This document shows positions 25,217-34,285 of a stretch of DNA of 47,552 nt, piece by piece. Source of the DNA: Bacteroidota bacterium (lineage in GTDB: Bacteria; Bacteroidota; Bacteroidia; Chitinophagales; Saprospiraceae); the NCBI GenBank assembly GCA_017857395.1, contig JAFMDF010000035.1, positions 1 to 47,552 of the forward strand, written 5' to 3'. Position numbers and translations under genes: made by a program. How positions within the stretch are numbered: the stretch's first letter is position 1; each line of letters starts with the position of its first letter. The notes beneath the pieces were generated by a model. The model was not told where the DNA came from and did no database searches. It saw nothing but the letters and a program-made list of their open reading frames with translations.

Positions 25217-25879
25217 ATGCCTTGGACAAATAATGTTTTTCGCTTTGGGATTACCTTTTTATTATGCCTACAATATAGCTTGTTACGAGAGACGGACTAC
25301 TCGACAATTGTAAAACCATTACCCGTAATTTTCTGGTTATTTATCGTTTTATTTTCTGATAAACGCCCTGAAGGAAAATGGGTTATCTTTAGTCTATTGG
25401 CTGCTTTTATTGGAGATATCCTATTAGATTTAGGCCCTAATTGGTTAAAAATTGCGACGATTCCCTTTTTAGGTTCGACTGCTTTATTGGCACTTGCTTT
25501 TCATTTTAGAGGAAGAAGGAGTGAGGAAAAACCAACTTTCTTAAAAGAAGTCCTTTTATTGCTCCCCATCGCAGCAGTATTTATTGGTTTGTATCAATAC
25601 ATTGCTGCTTATTCCCATAAAGCAGCTACGATTGGAGCAGTATTATTTACTTTAGCTACTTTTCTATTATGGCGGTCAATGGCTGTTTTAATCTTTAAAA
25701 AAGAGGCAACAGATGCCAATATTCGACGAATTATGGGCGTAATTGGTGCTTGTGGGATTGTTGCCAATTACGTTTTGTACGCCATAGATTTAAGTATTCA
25801 GCCTATTCCTAGAGATTTAGTGATACAGGTTTATTATTGGGGACAAGCTTTTGCGGCTTGGAGTTTTTTGAAGAAATAA
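25217..25879 (+). CDS. YhhN-family lysoplasmalogenase-like membrane protein
   Basis: About 220 aa from ATG 25217 (MPWTNNVFRFG); the upstream GTG at 25178 lies inside a hairpin and is unlikely. There are seven to eight hydrophobic segments. The YhhN/TMEM86 pattern is visible: STIVKPLPVIFWLFIVLFSDKRPEG, AAFIGDILLDLGPNW, and LYAIDLSIQPIPRDLVIQVYYWGQAF. TMEM86B hydrolyses the vinyl-ether bond of lysoplasmalogens; for bacterial homologues the activity is shown in only a few cases. It sits 49 bp before the five-gene lipid-type cluster and may belong to it. Confidence 0.82.
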   Translation: MPWTNNVFRFGITFLLCLQYSLLRETDYSTIVKPLPVIFWLFIVLFSDKRPEGKWVIFSLLAAFIGDILLDLGPNWLKIATIPFLGSTALLALAFHFRGRRSEEKPTFLKEVLLLLPIAAVFIGLYQYIAAYSHKAATIGAVLFTLATFLLWRSMAVLIFKKEATDANIRRIMGVIGACGIVANYVLYAIDLSIQPIPRDLVIQVYYWGQAFAAWSFLKK

Positions 25880-25928
25880 TAGCTTAAGTATTTAGTTCAG
25901 TTAGTTAAGGTTAATTCAAGCTAAAAAA

Positions 25929-26936
25929 ATGAATAAAAAAAGATTATTAATAACTGGTGCCACAGGATTTTTGGGCTTTCGAACCACAGAGTATCTGGAA
26001 AAGGAAACGGATATTGAATTTATTCTAGCAGCAGGTCGAGTGTTAAAAGTAGGAGCTATCGTTAAATCGAAGAAAGTCAAATACCTTCTGGGTGATCTGA
26101 CCAATCAGGCTTATGTACAATCTTTATTCACAGAGGGTATCAGCCATATCGTTCATTGTGCTGCCTTGGCTGCTCCTTGGGGGCCCCACCAAGATTTTCA
26201 TGAAGCTAACGTGCGTTCTACAAAGCATCTTATACAACAGGCCCGCAAAAACCAAATAGAACGATTTATCTATATCTCCACGCCCAGTATTTATTTCAAT
26301 TATAAGCATCGTTGGAATATTAAAGAATCAGAAGCCTTACCTCAAGCCTTCGTCAACCACTATGCTACAAGCAAAAGAGCAGCAGAACTTTTGCTCGAAT
26401 CGAGTGGTTTAAATTTTATTTCCTTACGGCCGAGAGCACTCATAGGAAGAGGAGATAGCGTGATTATGCCTCGGATAATTCGGGCTGTAAAAGAAGGCAA
26501 ATTGAAGATTATCGGTGATGGCAAAAACAAAGTGGATTTGACCTCAGTAGGAAATGTAGCACATGCGATTCGATTGAGTTTGGATGCTCCTGAAACAGCG
26601 CTCAACCAACATTTCAATATCAGTAACGGGAAACCAGTATTATTATGGGAAAGTATAAATCGGGTATTAGAAAAACTAGGACTAATCCTTCCTGAAAAAA
26701 GAATCCCTTATAAAGTGGCAAAAATTGTGGCCTACCTTATGGAAAAAAAAGCGCAACTTTTTCAGGAAGACGAACCAGTTTTAACCCGATATTCGGTTGG
26801 TACTTTAGCCATGAATTTTACCATGGATATTACAAAAGCTAAAAAATTATTAGGTTATCAACCACTAACAACAATAGAGGAATCGCTTAATGAATTTGTA
26901 GAATGGTATAAAAAAACACAAGATGTCCAGACTTAA
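25929..26936 (+). CDS. NAD(P)-dependent epimerase/reductase, OleD/3beta-HSD-like
   Basis: A 335-aa extended short-chain dehydrogenase. The cofactor motif is ITGATGFLG (residues 8-16). The active site is Ser/Thr near ISTPSIYF (about 117-123) with Tyr145 and Lys149 in HYATSKRAAELL. SLRPRALIGRGDSVIMPRII and DLTSVGNVAHAIRLSL match the 3beta-HSD/OleD branch, in which OleD reduces a 2-alkyl-3-ketoacid to the beta-hydroxy acid. It is first of five packed genes: the next starts 14 bp inside its end. With the condensing enzyme and adenylating enzyme nearby, a beta-ketoacid reductase role is a reasonable inference. Confidence 0.85.
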   Translation: MNKKRLLITGATGFLGFRTTEYLEKETDIEFILAAGRVLKVGAIVKSKKVKYLLGDLTNQAYVQSLFTEGISHIVHCAALAAPWGPHQDFHEANVRSTKHLIQQARKNQIERFIYISTPSIYFNYKHRWNIKESEALPQAFVNHYATSKRAAELLLESSGLNFISLRPRALIGRGDSVIMPRIIRAVKEGKLKIIGDGKNKVDLTSVGNVAHAIRLSLDAPETALNQHFNISNGKPVLLWESINRVLEKLGLILPEKRIPYKVAKIVAYLMEKKAQLFQEDEPVLTRYSVGTLAMNFTMDITKAKKLLGYQPLTTIEESLNEFVEWYKKTQDVQT

Positions 26937-27759
26937 ATTTAAATTAATGAGGGCTGGTTATTGTGATGCCCATGAGCATCACGCCATCCGTGGGGGAAGG
27001 AAGAAAAAAATTGCTTTCGATGCGGTATTTGCCTTAATCAAACATCCTCAAGAAGGATTCATTCTTTTCGATACTGGATATACCAAAAGGTTTTATGAGG
27101 AAACGAGTCATTATCCTGAAAAAATTTACGCCAACTTCACTAAAGTATATATCAATCCCGAAGAAGAGGCTGTACAGCAATTGCAGAAACTGGGGATTGC
27201 TCCTACCGAGATTAAACACCTCATTATTTCGCATTTTCATGCAGATCATGTTGGTGGCTTAAAAGACTTTCCTGCTGCTACTTTTTATTGTTCAGCCGAA
27301 GCCTACAACCAAGTAAAACAAAAAAATGGTTTTGCAGCGGTCAGGAAAGGACTGTTAAAAGGACTTATTCCAGCAGATTTTGATGAACGGGTTTATTTGA
27401 TAGATCAATGTAAAAAAATCAACAATCCATATTTTGAAGTTGCCTATGATCTTTTTGGAGACGGATTAATTCAACTCATTGGTTTGAATGGTCATGGAGC
27501 TGGACAATTTGGTGCCTTATTAAAAACAAATGAAAAAGACATTTTTTTAGTAGCCGATGCCTGCTGGCTCAGTCGGTCTTATCAACAATTAATTTTACCT
27601 CATCCTATCGTTCGGTTGTTTTTTGAATCTTGGCAACAATACAAAGAAAACCTTGACAGACTACACAAATTCCATAAGGACCATCCTGAAGTTTTGATTA
27701 TCCCCACCCATTGTAATGCTACTAGTTCAAAAATAATTTCAACCCAAATAGCATGGTAA
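26923..27759 (+). CDS. MBL-fold metallo-hydrolase
   Basis: A 278-aa metallo-beta-lactamase-fold protein with the metal motif HFHADHVGG (His104, His106, Asp108, His109), a further His in GHGAGQFG, an Asp in VADACWLS and a His in PTHCNATS. It overlaps the reductase by 14 bp and the next gene by 7 bp, so it is part of one translation-coupled operon. The fold covers lactonases, thioesterases and other hydrolases. Hydrolysis of a lactone or acyl thioester made by its neighbours would fit. Its family is close to AHL-lactonase-like proteins in layout, but the substrate is not predictable. Confidence 0.9.
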   Translation: MSRLKFKLMRAGYCDAHEHHAIRGGRKKKIAFDAVFALIKHPQEGFILFDTGYTKRFYEETSHYPEKIYANFTKVYINPEEEAVQQLQKLGIAPTEIKHLIISHFHADHVGGLKDFPAATFYCSAEAYNQVKQKNGFAAVRKGLLKGLIPADFDERVYLIDQCKKINNPYFEVAYDLFGDGLIQLIGLNGHGAGQFGALLKTNEKDIFLVADACWLSRSYQQLILPHPIVRLFFESWQQYKENLDRLHKFHKDHPEVLIIPTHCNATSSKIISTQIAW

Positions 27760-29066
27760 TATTCAAAATTCGAATACTCTATTATTACCTCCTATTGCGA
27801 TGGAAAAGAAAACGGTTAGTAACTGCTCAACAGATAAAACAGCACCAAATTCGGCTATTTAGAAAGCACCAAAAGCAATTAACAAATGCGCCATTTTATA
27901 AGCAATTGAGTCAGCAAAAAGCTGCTTATGAAGACTATCCCATAATCAATAAGGCATTGTTTATGAAGGAATTCAATCAGATTAATACCCTAAATATTGA
28001 TTGCGATAAAGCCATAAAAGTGGCTGTTGATGCGGAAGTATCTAGAGATTTCTCTCCACAAATCAACAACATTACCGTAGGACTTTCTTCTGGAACAAGT
28101 GGCAATAAAGGTGTTTTTTTAGTCAGCCCCAAAGAACGAGCGAGATGGGTAGCTGGTATTTTAGATCGGGTGATTGGTCTAAAATTAAAAAAAAGAAAGG
28201 TTGCTTTTTTTCTCCGAGCGAACAGTAGGCTTTACGAATCTGTCAACTCTATACTTTTAGCATTTACTTTCTTTGATTTAATGAATCCTTTCGAAGAAAA
28301 TTTAAAACTATTAGAAAAAGAACAGGCGGATATACTAGTTGCTCCTCCGTCTGTTTTGTTAGCTATTGCTAAAGAAAAACAAAACAAGCAGATAAATATC
28401 TTGCCAACAAAGGTCATTTCTGTAGCAGAGGTGCTTGAGCCACAAGATAAATTATACCTCGAGCAAGTATTTAAACAGACCATTCATCAGGTTTATCAAT
28501 GTACAGAAGGTTTCCTTGCAGCAACCTGTGAAAAAGGAGTGCTTCACTTTAACGAAGATTTTATCCTTATTGAAAAGAAATACATCGATAAAGAAAAGCG
28601 GCGGTTTCACCCTATCATTACGGACTTATTAAGAACAACACAACCAGTAATCCGATATGAATTAGACGATATTATTATAGAGAAAAAGCAATGTGCTTGT
28701 GGTAGTCCTTTTATGGCTATTGAACAAATTGAAGGCCGATCAGATGATATTCTAAAATTCATAAATAAGGAAGGTAAACTAGTTCAAGTTTATGCGGATT
28801 TTGTTAGACGCAGTATCATTATGGGTGATGACGCTATTACTTTTTACAAGGTCGTTCAAAAATCTTTGACTAAAATCGAATGCTACTTAGAAGTTGATAA
28901 TAATAATAATGTATCTTTGGTTAGAGGCAAAGTTAAACAAGCGCTCCAAAAGATGCTTAACAAGTTTAACATAAGTGCTATTGAAATTGAATTTACGGAA
29001 GCGTACAAATTGAAAAAAGGGGAAAAGCTAAAACGAATAAGTAATGAATGTCAGAAAAGCGTTTAA
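27753..29066 (+). CDS. Adenylate-forming enzyme, F390-synthetase-related
   Basis: A 437-aa member of the PaaK/CapK-like branch of the ANL superfamily (the family described as F390 synthetase-related). The P-loop-like motif is VGLSSGTSGNKGVFL (about 110-124). Later marks are YQCTEGFLA, RYELDDIIIEKKQCACGSPFMAIEQIEGRSDD, with the paired cysteines common in this branch. The enzyme should activate a carboxylate with ATP. The name reflects homology only: nothing here suggests coenzyme F420. It overlaps the MBL gene by 7 bp and the KAS III gene by 23 bp. Confidence 0.85.
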   Translation: MVIFKIRILYYYLLLRWKRKRLVTAQQIKQHQIRLFRKHQKQLTNAPFYKQLSQQKAAYEDYPIINKALFMKEFNQINTLNIDCDKAIKVAVDAEVSRDFSPQINNITVGLSSGTSGNKGVFLVSPKERARWVAGILDRVIGLKLKKRKVAFFLRANSRLYESVNSILLAFTFFDLMNPFEENLKLLEKEQADILVAPPSVLLAIAKEKQNKQINILPTKVISVAEVLEPQDKLYLEQVFKQTIHQVYQCTEGFLAATCEKGVLHFNEDFILIEKKYIDKEKRRFHPIITDLLRTTQPVIRYELDDIIIEKKQCACGSPFMAIEQIEGRSDDILKFINKEGKLVQVYADFVRRSIIMGDDAITFYKVVQKSLTKIECYLEVDNNNNVSLVRGKVKQALQKMLNKFNISAIEIEFTEAYKLKKGEKLKRISNECQKSV

Positions 29067-30042
29067 GATAGTTGGAACTGGTGCTTATTTACCGCTCAAT
29101 AAGGTGGCCTCGAAAACATTGGAAAATAAATACAATATTCCTGCAGGTTGGTCAGAAAAAAATTCTGGAGTAGTTGAAAGATTTCACGCTGAACATATTT
29201 CAGGAGGAGAAATGGGAGCTGATGCGGTTGAAAATGCCTTACAAAATGCGAATCTCGAATTAAAAGATATTGACCTATTAATCAGTACCTCGGCAACATT
29301 TGACTATCCCTTACCCAATCAGGCAGTAAGTATTAAGGCTGCGATTAAAGGAAGTGAAGCCTACGATTTTCCAGTCCTATCAGTTAATAGTACGTGTACT
29401 GGATTTATATCAGGTCTTGAAATAGCCGCTAATCTGCTTGATGGTCAACAATATCGAACTATTGTTATCGTAAGTGCAGAAATTTCATCCAAAGGGATTA
29501 ATCCAGATAATTGGGAAACCATTTCTTTGTTTGGCGATGCTGCTGTAGCAGCGGTTATTACTTATGATCCTTCTGGGAAATCTGGATTGATTAAAGCGGC
29601 CGCTCGAACCTATTCAGAAGGGGCGCATCAGGCAATTATTAAAGGTGGCGGGAATGCGTATCCCATTAAAGACCATGCCTATGATAAAGTTTTGCATTCT
29701 TTCAATATGTCTGGGTTTTCTTTATTGAAATTAGCTAAAAAATATATCCCGCAGTTTATGGAATCATTTTTTTCGGAACTGCCAATCGGCATTCTAAATG
29801 CTGATTATATTTTACCTCATCAAGCCAGCAAAACTGGATTGGCAGTATTCAAGAATCTGTTTCCTTTTAAGGAAGGTCAGGTATTGGAAAATTTGTCAAA
29901 AAACGGTAATTGCATTAGTGCATCTATCCCATTACTACTTCATGAATCCCTAGTTTCTGGAAATATCAAGAACGGGAATAGCTGTCTATTATGTGGTACC
30001 AGCGCAGGATTTTCTATTGCTGGCGCCCTAATAAAAATATAA
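29044..30042 (+). CDS. 3-oxoacyl-ACP synthase III-like condensing enzyme (FabH/OleA type)
   Basis: A 332-aa thiolase-fold enzyme with the full KAS III triad: Cys118 in NSTCTGF, His259 in LPHQASKTG and Asn289 in GNCISASIP. Also visible are VSAEISSKG and SLFGDAAVAAVI. It should perform a Claisen condensation of acyl thioesters. The family includes FabH, which starts fatty acid synthesis, and OleA, which joins two acyl-CoAs head to head. Placement with OleD-like and adenylating enzymes, away from fab genes, favours a specialised product. It ends exactly one base before the next start. Confidence 0.9.
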   Translation: MNVRKAFKIVGTGAYLPLNKVASKTLENKYNIPAGWSEKNSGVVERFHAEHISGGEMGADAVENALQNANLELKDIDLLISTSATFDYPLPNQAVSIKAAIKGSEAYDFPVLSVNSTCTGFISGLEIAANLLDGQQYRTIVIVSAEISSKGINPDNWETISLFGDAAVAAVITYDPSGKSGLIKAAARTYSEGAHQAIIKGGGNAYPIKDHAYDKVLHSFNMSGFSLLKLAKKYIPQFMESFFSELPIGILNADYILPHQASKTGLAVFKNLFPFKEGQVLENLSKNGNCISASIPLLLHESLVSGNIKNGNSCLLCGTSAGFSIAGALIKI

Positions 30043-31191
30043 ATGCCAGATTTTATTCTATTTTTTCGCCTGATTCTCTCCACCTTTATTTTAAAAAAAA
30101 AGAGTCTCCATTACCCTTCTAGAAAACGTATTTTAGTCATACTTTTTGTATCTCCTATTCTGTTGGTCATTATTTTCACGAATCAATTGTTTCTGTTATT
30201 GGATAATCTCTTTTTCTTCCCATTTCGTTGGATAAAAATTGAAAAATCCACCTTTATTACAGGTGTGCCTAGGAGTGGCACCACTTATATGTATGAATTA
30301 CTTTCTCTGGATAACCACTTTACCAGTTTTAAACTTTGGGAAATTATCTTCGCTCCCTCCATTATCCAAAAATTAATAGCTGTCTTAGTAATTAAAATTG
30401 ATTATGTGATTGGCAGACCGCTCTATAAATTTTCAAAAAGAATCGAACAGAAGGCAATTGGAGACTTTCAACACATTCACCCTTTAAGTTTATCCATGCC
30501 AGAAGAAGATGAACCTTTAATGATTTACGACTTCTCTTCTTTGTATTTATATTATTTTTTTCCAGAAGCTAAAGCGATAAAGCCATACCTGTTTTTTGAC
30601 GAAGCACTTCCAGCAAAAAAGAGGAAACGAATTATGAATTTTTATTACAGATGTGTCCAACGGCATCAATTTGTTTTTAATCCAAAAGGAGATAAAATAT
30701 TCTTATCTAAAAATCCTGCCTTTGTTTCAAAAATTAGTTCTCTGAATCAACGTTTCCCCAACTGCAAGATCATTTACATGCTGCGTTCCCCCATGCAAAC
30801 GATCCCTTCCACCATAAGCCTCAATGAACATATCTTTAGCCTTTTTTCAAAAGTTGAACCTGATGCTGACAGAGTAGAAGAATCACGGGAGATTATTATT
30901 AAGTGGTATAAAATGAGTCAAAAAGCCCTTTTAAATTTAACACCCTCTAGTCATAAAACAGTCCTATTTAAAAACTTTATCGCTGATCCAACTAAAGTAT
31001 TGAAAAATTTATATATATTGATAAAATTAAGCCCAGCAAGTACTCCAAACAAAAATCAGCAAGCATTAATAGAAGAAAAGAGGAGTTACACAAGTAAACA
31101 TAATTACGACTACAAAAAAGGGATTTTAAATATAGAAGAGGATGAACTATTGAAGGAACTTGGTTTATTCGAATTTAAAGGAAAAATCTAA
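30043..31191 (+). CDS. Sulfotransferase family protein, membrane-associated
   Basis: A 382-aa protein with a hydrophobic N-terminal stretch (about 30-60) and a PAPS-type P-loop, ITGVPRSGTTYMYELL (PRSGTT at 76-81). A second signature like the 3'-phosphate-binding motif is IIYMLRSPMQTIPSTISL (about 244-261). It fits the Sulfotransfer_3 family, which moves sulfate from PAPS to hydroxyl groups of lipids, glycans or small molecules. The start ATG follows the KAS III stop with no gap. In context a hydroxylated acyl product of the preceding enzymes is the natural candidate acceptor. That is inference. Confidence 0.85.
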   Translation: MPDFILFFRLILSTFILKKKSLHYPSRKRILVILFVSPILLVIIFTNQLFLLLDNLFFFPFRWIKIEKSTFITGVPRSGTTYMYELLSLDNHFTSFKLWEIIFAPSIIQKLIAVLVIKIDYVIGRPLYKFSKRIEQKAIGDFQHIHPLSLSMPEEDEPLMIYDFSSLYLYYFFPEAKAIKPYLFFDEALPAKKRKRIMNFYYRCVQRHQFVFNPKGDKIFLSKNPAFVSKISSLNQRFPNCKIIYMLRSPMQTIPSTISLNEHIFSLFSKVEPDADRVEESREIIIKWYKMSQKALLNLTPSSHKTVLFKNFIADPTKVLKNLYILIKLSPASTPNKNQQALIEEKRSYTSKHNYDYKKGILNIEEDELLKELGLFEFKGKI

Positions 31192-31388
31192 CTATACCTA
31201 TACCATAGGAAACGAGGTCAATAGGTAACTAAGTACTAGGACATATTTATTTAGATAATAATTGCTGAATTGTTTTATTGCTATATTGTTGTTTGACAAG
31301 GTGTTACGATAACAATACAACAATTTTAACAATACAACAATTTTTTCCAAGTACTTATTTGTATCAATACAAATTAAACAGTCTAATT

Positions 31389-33017
31389 ATGTCAGTTTCA
31401 AACAAGTCTACTACCCTGTTTCAATACTTCTTATTGCTGTCCATTTTAATTTTGACAGGTTGTACCTATTACAAAACAGTACAGGTCAATAACTCACCGG
31501 AGCAAATAGCATCTTATCAGCAGCTAAACAAACAAATGGTCATTCATGATGATAGAGAACAGAATGAATTTCTTTTTTCTGGAGTTAAAATTGAAAATGA
31601 TTCTTTAACGGGAACCTTTACAATTGCTCCTGGGAAAAAACATTATCCTCATAAAAGATCATTTACGAGAGGTTCAGTTAAAGCCTATCCACCTTTATCA
31701 ACCGTTCATATATATACTTCTATTAATGTATTTACTACTGGCAAAGTTAGTAGCATCCCTCTGAGTGCTATAAAAACGGTTGAAATTCATAAAAAAGACA
31801 AGGGTAAAGGCTTTGTTGTTGCAGTTCTTTCTACTGTTGCAGTAGTGGGCGCCATACTTGCCATAGCCTGTAATTGCCCGCAAGTAGCTTCTCATAATGA
31901 AAACGGGACTCAATTTCATGGTTCTTTATTTCCTGGCTCTGTTTTAAAATCTTTAAAAAGAGATGATTATGTTATTTTGAGAGACCCATTGTCCTCCAAG
32001 AAAGGAGACATAAAGCTTCGGATATCCAATGAAGACCCTGAACACCAATATATCGACCAGTTGGAAGTGCTGGAGGTAGCACATGAGGGTTATGCTAATT
32101 TAGGTATAAATAATCAGGATCAACTGATTGCCTTTAATGAACCCAACAATCAATTTAAGGCGGTTACTGGCCAAGCCAAAGACATTACCAATAAACTAAA
32201 AAATCAGGATGAGCAAAGTTATGCTTTTGATGAATTTAATACTTCTGATAAATTAAATGAGGTACAACTTAAGTTTGACAGATCAGCACTTTCGGACAAT
32301 CCAACATTAATTTTACGAGCTCAACAAACAGAGTGGTTGGATACCGTTGCTAATTTTATATTCTACCAAGCTGGAACATCCCAAAATAAATGGGTGAAAC
32401 GGCAAGACAATTCTTCACCAGACAAATGGAAGAAAAGGAATCAAAAACGAGGACTGTCCCTTAACGTTTATTTGAAGATGGAAGAAGAATGGAAATATGT
32501 AGGTACACATCACGATGTCGGGACCAGCAACAAAAGAAACCTGTTGATGGAGCTTGACCTCAAAAATCTAAAGTCACCTAATATCGAAATCAAATTGGAA
32601 AGCGCCTTTAAAATTTGGGAGATTGATTATGTTGGACTCACGGACGAATGGAAAACCAATTTAACGACAAAACCTTTGAACTTATTAGTTGCTGAAAACC
32701 ACCAAGGTGTTGATGCAATGCAACAAATAAGTGCTAAGGACGGCATCTATCTCGTACAAAAAGAAATTGGAAATTATGTAGAGTTGCTTTTTGAAGCACC
32801 TGCACCAGCAACTTTTTCTTCTGTTGTGCTGCATGGGTCAGGGTATTATCATCAGATTATTGAAAATAATCATAAACCGAATCGAGCCTTTTTTATGAAG
32901 TTCAAAAATAAATTAGGCTTACAGGATGTATCTCGGGCTTTATATCAATACAAAGTTATGGAGTCAGCGAATCCTGAAAACAAAAATTCATTAACTGCCA
33001 CTCACACCTCAAATTAA
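31389..33017 (+). CDS. Hypothetical lipoprotein
   Basis: About 542 aa from ATG 31389, chosen because it opens a lipoprotein signal (LFQYFLLLSILILTGC, lipobox LTGC); 37 extra residues upstream look non-coding. The first part has a beta-rich domain (HDDREQNEFLFSGVKIENDSLTGTFTI), a short hydrophobic stretch near residues 145-165 (VVAVLSTVAVVGAILAIAC), then a soluble region rich in charged residues. The similarity to known families is not clear to me. It starts about 200 bp after the sulfotransferase and ends 4 bp before the radical SAM gene, so the two are coupled. Confidence 0.75.
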   Translation: MSVSNKSTTLFQYFLLLSILILTGCTYYKTVQVNNSPEQIASYQQLNKQMVIHDDREQNEFLFSGVKIENDSLTGTFTIAPGKKHYPHKRSFTRGSVKAYPPLSTVHIYTSINVFTTGKVSSIPLSAIKTVEIHKKDKGKGFVVAVLSTVAVVGAILAIACNCPQVASHNENGTQFHGSLFPGSVLKSLKRDDYVILRDPLSSKKGDIKLRISNEDPEHQYIDQLEVLEVAHEGYANLGINNQDQLIAFNEPNNQFKAVTGQAKDITNKLKNQDEQSYAFDEFNTSDKLNEVQLKFDRSALSDNPTLILRAQQTEWLDTVANFIFYQAGTSQNKWVKRQDNSSPDKWKKRNQKRGLSLNVYLKMEEEWKYVGTHHDVGTSNKRNLLMELDLKNLKSPNIEIKLESAFKIWEIDYVGLTDEWKTNLTTKPLNLLVAENHQGVDAMQQISAKDGIYLVQKEIGNYVELLFEAPAPATFSSVVLHGSGYYHQIIENNHKPNRAFFMKFKNKLGLQDVSRALYQYKVMESANPENKNSLTATHTSN

Positions 33018-33021
33018 ACCC

Positions 33022-34233
33022 ATGAATTTATCTACTATCCCAAAAAAGGAATTAATTCGAAAAAAAATTCCGCAACAACCCTCTCCAATTGTTAACCATC
33101 CAATCGAGAAGTTATGGCTAAGGATTATGCTGTCTCTGGATTTGCTTTATGTTGCGTTTAAGTGTCTGGGCAATCCGATTAACGTAATTAAGGTATCCAG
33201 AACCTTGAAAAAAAAATATGTCAATGTATTTGGGGAAGAGTTATTGAATAAAGTTTCCAAAGTCGATGGTAAATATTATTGGAAATTTGCAACGCCAGGT
33301 TTTCCTTCGCAGGCTTCCAGACAATCCAGAGCCAACGAGGTCAATCGGGTCATGCCTTATAAGTCGTCGAACGGATTAGGCATCCTTTTATTTGGCATTA
33401 CGAAAAAGTGCCCTTTGTCTTGTGAGCATTGCTATGAATGGGACCGAATGCACCAAAAAGAAAAACTCAGTACAGAGGATTTGCTTCAGATTATGCACAA
33501 GTATCAGGATTATGGAACTACCCAGATGCAATTTGGTGGCGGCGAACCTTTGCTTAGGATTAAGGACATCTACACCATGCTAGATCATGCAAAAGAAGGT
33601 ACTGATTTTTGGATAGTTACCTCTGGGTGGAAATTTAAAGCCAAACAAGCTACTAAATTGAAAAATAAAGGTTTGACAGGAGTAATGATTAGTCTCGATC
33701 ATCACCAACCCGAGGGTCATGATAAATTTAGAGGGAAAGAAGCGTCGTACGATATGGCTATCGAAGCAGCCCTTCATGCTAAGCATGCCAAGCTGGTAAC
33801 TGGTTTATCACTTTGTCCGACAAAAGCCTATACCACAGAAGAAAATTTAAGAGCCTATATTGAATTAGCCAAACAATTAGGCGTTACTTTTGTCCAGATT
33901 TTTGAACCAAAACCAGCAGGTCGGTATAAGGATAAAGAGGTCCTGCTATCAAAAGACCAAGAACAACTATTGGAAGATTTATATATAGAATACAATCAAA
34001 GTAAAAAATATAAGGATTATCCAATCATCAACTACACCGGTTATCACCAAAGAAGAACTGGTTGTTTCGGTGGAGGAGATTATTACTTTTATATCGATAC
34101 GGATGGTGATGCCCATAAATGTCCTTTATGTTCTGTAAAAGTCTGTAATGCGCTGGCTTTTTCTGCCGATGATACGGTTAACTTACTAAAACAAACAGCG
34201 GGATGTCACTTTTTTGAACAATGTGATTTTTAA
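33022..34233 (+). CDS. Radical SAM protein with C-terminal cysteine cluster
   Basis: A 403-aa enzyme with the [4Fe-4S]/SAM motif CPLSCEHC (Cys130, Cys134, Cys137), followed by MQFGGGEPLLR, and MISLDHHQPEGHDKFRG. The C-terminus carries at least eight cysteines (TGCFGGGDYYFYIDTDGDAHKC, then PLC, VC, GC and EQC), resembling a SPASM-type auxiliary cluster domain. Such enzymes modify peptides or proteins, or act in cofactor synthesis. The gene follows the lipoprotein by 4 bp, so the lipoprotein or an unknown peptide may be its substrate. No obvious RiPP precursor was found; a 25-aa minus-strand ORF at 34417-34494 partly lies in a repeat. Confidence 0.88.
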   Translation: MNLSTIPKKELIRKKIPQQPSPIVNHPIEKLWLRIMLSLDLLYVAFKCLGNPINVIKVSRTLKKKYVNVFGEELLNKVSKVDGKYYWKFATPGFPSQASRQSRANEVNRVMPYKSSNGLGILLFGITKKCPLSCEHCYEWDRMHQKEKLSTEDLLQIMHKYQDYGTTQMQFGGGEPLLRIKDIYTMLDHAKEGTDFWIVTSGWKFKAKQATKLKNKGLTGVMISLDHHQPEGHDKFRGKEASYDMAIEAALHAKHAKLVTGLSLCPTKAYTTEENLRAYIELAKQLGVTFVQIFEPKPAGRYKDKEVLLSKDQEQLLEDLYIEYNQSKKYKDYPIINYTGYHQRRTGCFGGGDYYFYIDTDGDAHKCPLCSVKVCNALAFSADDTVNLLKQTAGCHFFEQCDF

Positions 34234-34285
34234 TAAAAAAAATTTGGCATAAATATTATGCGTTATTGATTTCCCATTGCGTATT

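Noticed and set aside
27814-27829. 16-base text TTAGTAACTGCTCAAC shared with 21913-21928
   Set aside because: One copy is inside the adenylating-enzyme gene and the other is intergenic; no longer similarity extends around them, so chance in AT-rich DNA is the simplest reading.
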